Assembly (NCBI GenBank): GCA_051881415.1
Contig: JBJEPV010000163.1
Coordinates: 1-6,940, forward strand
Length of the DNA: 6,940 nt
Reading direction: 5' to 3'
DNA from: Fimenecus sp051881415
GTDB taxonomy: Bacteria; Bacillota; Clostridia; Oscillospirales; Acutalibacteraceae
Below, piece by piece: positions 4,766-6,940 of the stretch; position 1 is the stretch's first letter; every line of letters starts with the position of its first letter. The translations under genes and the position numbers were made by a program. The notes beneath the pieces were generated by a model. That model saw only the letters and a program-made list of their open reading frames with translations. It was not told where the DNA came from and made no database searches.

Positions 4766-6940
4766 ATGAATTTGGTTCAAAAGGCAAAAGACGGCGTTTC
4801 CAAAGTGCGTACATACTGGAAAACGCCGATGGCCGGTCGGTATATGAACTTCCGCGAAATCGCGGCATATTCCGGCGGCGGTATCGGTGCGTATATGATT
4901 ATTACGCTTGGTACGGCTTGTCTTCTCGCGACAGGGAATACGCTGATTTCCAGCACCTTGGGCGTAGACGCCACCGATATGTATATTATGTATGTGATTG
5001 CGGTGCTTGCAAATATCCCGCTGACGGGTATCCGTGCAAATATCATCGACAATACGCGCAACAAGGCGGGTAAATACCGTCCGTATATCGTTTCCATGGC
5101 GTTGCCCACGGCCATTATTTGTATTTTAATGGTGTGGTTCCCGTACAATAAACTGGAAGCGATTGTCGGCACCGGTACTTGGTTCGGCGAAAGCCGCGCG
5201 TATGTTGCGAAATGTGCCATTATTATGGTGCTGAATTTGTTCCTGCACTTCTTCTATTATTTCTTCTATGATGCGTATGAGAACTTGATTCATGTGCTTT
5301 CCCCGAACACGCAGGAACGCGCCGATGTTGCGGCTGTTAAGAGCGTTGTGTACTCCTTGGCACCGACGCTTGTAAACCTCTTCACGCCGATTATTGCGGC
5401 AAATGTGTTCCACACCAACTCCACCGATATTCGTGTTTACAGATTGCTGTATCCCATTCTCGCCGTGCTCGGTATTCTGCTTTGCATTGTTGTATACAAA
5501 TATACCGAAGAAAAAATCGTGCAGGCAAGAACCCATGTGGTGCAAATTAAATTTATGGACGCACTGCGTGAGGTGGCGAAAAACAAATATTTCTGGATTA
5601 TCTCTTTGGCAGGTTGGATTGGTTTCCTGGAGTCCTCTTACGCCAACATTCTCAACTGGCTTTACAATTACGGCGGTGTGTGCTCGGGCAATGAATACGG
5701 CTTGGTGGTCACATTGTACGGTAACTCGTCTTTGTGGGGTATGCTTTTGGCGCCGTTCTGCATTCGCCGCTGGGGTAAAAAATCCGTTTTGGTTGTGACC
5801 AACCTCTTTAACATTGCATTCATCTTGTTGATGTTGCCGTTCACTTCGCAGTTGGACGGGCATATGACCATTTGGCTGGTTATGGGTTGCTTGTATTTGA
5901 ACGGATTTATGGGTGCATTTGCCCATATTCTCAATCCCGCCATTCAGGCAGATATCCGCGACTACCAGCAATACAAAACCGGCGAGCGCATTGACGGTAT
6001 GTTCTCTGCCGTTGCAACCATCGGTACGGTGATTGCGCTTGCGACTTCTTCGGTGCTCCCGATTATTTATGAAAAAGGCGGGATTACCAAAACAAATGCC
6101 GCCGTGGTTACCTCTAATCCCGAAATCCTGAACCGTATGCTCGGGGACGGAAAAACCGTCGGTACCATTCTTGCCGAGCAACTTGCAAACGGGCAGGATA
6201 ACTACAACAATGCATATTCCGCGTTGTATGACCCGAATATCTTAATCAGTTTGCTTCATGTTTTGATTATTGTTTCCGCTATCGGCGCGTTGATGAATGT
6301 TGTCCCGTATTTCTGGTACGATTTTAATGAGAGAAAACAAAAATCCGTTGTGCGCGTGTTGCAGGTTCGTGCCTTGTTTGAGGACTACGGCAATGACGCC
6401 TTGGATGACGGCAAATTGGTCGAAGCGATTGACTTAATCCGCAACGCCCGCGAAACCGCGGCACTTGCACCCAAAGAAGTCAGCAAAAAAGACTATAAGT
6501 CCATAAAAGACAAGGCACAGCGCAAAGCCGCGAAGAAGGCATACCGCGAGGCGCTGGCGCTCAATGAGGAAATCGAAGTTTCCAAATTTGTTTGTGAAGA
6601 ACTCGATAAATTCTCCACCGATCTTGTGCAACATCAACTTTCGGTTTACAAAAAGGTATATGACGCAGGTCTTGCCGGACTTCGCGCGGCCGATATGGCG
6701 GATTTGCGTGCGGAGCTTGCCGCGGCAAAGGCAATGCCGAAAACCAATGAAACCGAAAAAGAATTGCGGAAATTTGCGATTGAAGTTGCCAAAAAGAAAA
6801 TCAGCTCGCGCAAAGCGATTGATAAGTATTTCAAAGACGGTGCAGACTTCTCCAAACCTGATTTCGCCGTTTTGGAAGGCTATTTTAACGCCGAGGACGC
6901 TTGCGACGATAAATTGAAAGTGCTGTATTCGGAGCAAAGA
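4766..6940 (+). CDS. Second GPH-family (MelB-like) membrane transporter homolog with long C-terminal tail (cut by window edge)
   Basis: The frame is open for 725 codons from the ATG at 4766 to the right edge, with no stop. It is a paralog of the 800-residue protein upstream: the first 21 residues agree at 17 positions. AKNKYFWI-SLAGW-GFLE (271-289), the ADIRDYQQYKTGERIDGMF motif (395-413) and FEDYGN-AL-LVEAIDLI (538-558) are also shared. The loop motif is GKYRPY (102-107). The MelB cation-site positions 83 and 87 are N and T. The membrane part ends near residue 520 and a charged helical tail follows, one repeat shorter than in the first protein over the aligned part. The loop between the last two helices, predicted outside the cell, carries about 36 extra residues (about 437-475). 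It has its own promoter and a GGGAGG ribosome site, so it is probably a separate transcription unit. Fold is clear; substrate and coupling ion are unknown, and divergence argues against plain Na+-sugar symport. Confidence 0.88.
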   Translation, partial: MNLVQKAKDGVSKVRTYWKTPMAGRYMNFREIAAYSGGGIGAYMIITLGTACLLATGNTLISSTLGVDATDMYIMYVIAVLANIPLTGIRANIIDNTRNKAGKYRPYIVSMALPTAIICILMVWFPYNKLEAIVGTGTWFGESRAYVAKCAIIMVLNLFLHFFYYFFYDAYENLIHVLSPNTQERADVAAVKSVVYSLAPTLVNLFTPIIAANVFHTNSTDIRVYRLLYPILAVLGILLCIVVYKYTEEKIVQARTHVVQIKFMDALREVAKNKYFWIISLAGWIGFLESSYANILNWLYNYGGVCSGNEYGLVVTLYGNSSLWGMLLAPFCIRRWGKKSVLVVTNLFNIAFILLMLPFTSQLDGHMTIWLVMGCLYLNGFMGAFAHILNPAIQADIRDYQQYKTGERIDGMFSAVATIGTVIALATSSVLPIIYEKGGITKTNAAVVTSNPEILNRMLGDGKTVGTILAEQLANGQDNYNNAYSALYDPNILISLLHVLIIVSAIGALMNVVPYFWYDFNERKQKSVVRVLQVRALFEDYGNDALDDGKLVEAIDLIRNARETAALAPKEVSKKDYKSIKDKAQRKAAKKAYREALALNEEIEVSKFVCEELDKFSTDLVQHQLSVYKKVYDAGLAGLRAADMADLRAELAAAKAMPKTNETEKELRKFAIEVAKKKISSRKAIDKYFKDGADFSKPDFAVLEGYFNAEDACDDKLKVLYSEQR

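Noticed and set aside
4484..4780. 98-codon minus-strand frame over the intergenic gap
   Set aside because: It crosses the terminator and the second promoter, and its protein looks like a translation of T-rich noncoding DNA.
5126..6181. Open frame of 351 codons on the minus strand inside the second GPH gene
   Set aside because: It has no recognisable domain, is rich in H, N, R and Q as expected of an antisense shadow, and the plus strand encodes a clear conserved membrane protein.

Overview
The window looks like a chromosomal piece of a Gram-positive anaerobe of the Bacillota, most likely a gut-type clostridium (Oscillospirales-like is a guess). This rests on strong Shine-Dalgarno sites, mid-range GC, sigma-A-like promoters with extended -10 elements, a BspA-type leucine-rich-repeat lipoprotein, and a TetR/ABC pair of a kind common in Clostridia. 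No rRNA, tRNA, CRISPR array, insertion sequence or phage gene is visible.

Left part (1-about 920, minus strand): a two-gene unit read leftwards. A TetR-family repressor is followed after one base by the ATPase of an ABC transporter, which runs off the left edge. The promoter carries three copies of a TTGACYG-type half-site around its -10 box, so the unit is probably autoregulated.

Middle (1016-4577, plus strand): a promoter drives an 800-residue GPH-family (glycoside-pentoside-hexuronide symporter, MelB-like) membrane protein with an unusual charged helical C-terminal tail of about 340 residues. A BspA-like LRR lipoprotein gene overlaps its 3' end by 8 bases and is presumably co-translated. 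A strong intrinsic terminator ends this unit.

Right part (4704-6940, plus strand): a second promoter, nearly the same in layout and partly in sequence as the first, drives a paralogous GPH-family protein with the same type of tail; it is open at the right edge. Both paralogs keep the GPH signatures (GKxRP loop and the RDYQQYxTGERIDGMF motif) but lack the acidic residues that bind cation and sugar in MelB. The most interesting item is this tandem pair of long-tailed, divergent GPH proteins with an interposed surface lipoprotein. Whether they are transporters, sensors or scaffolds cannot be decided from sequence alone.
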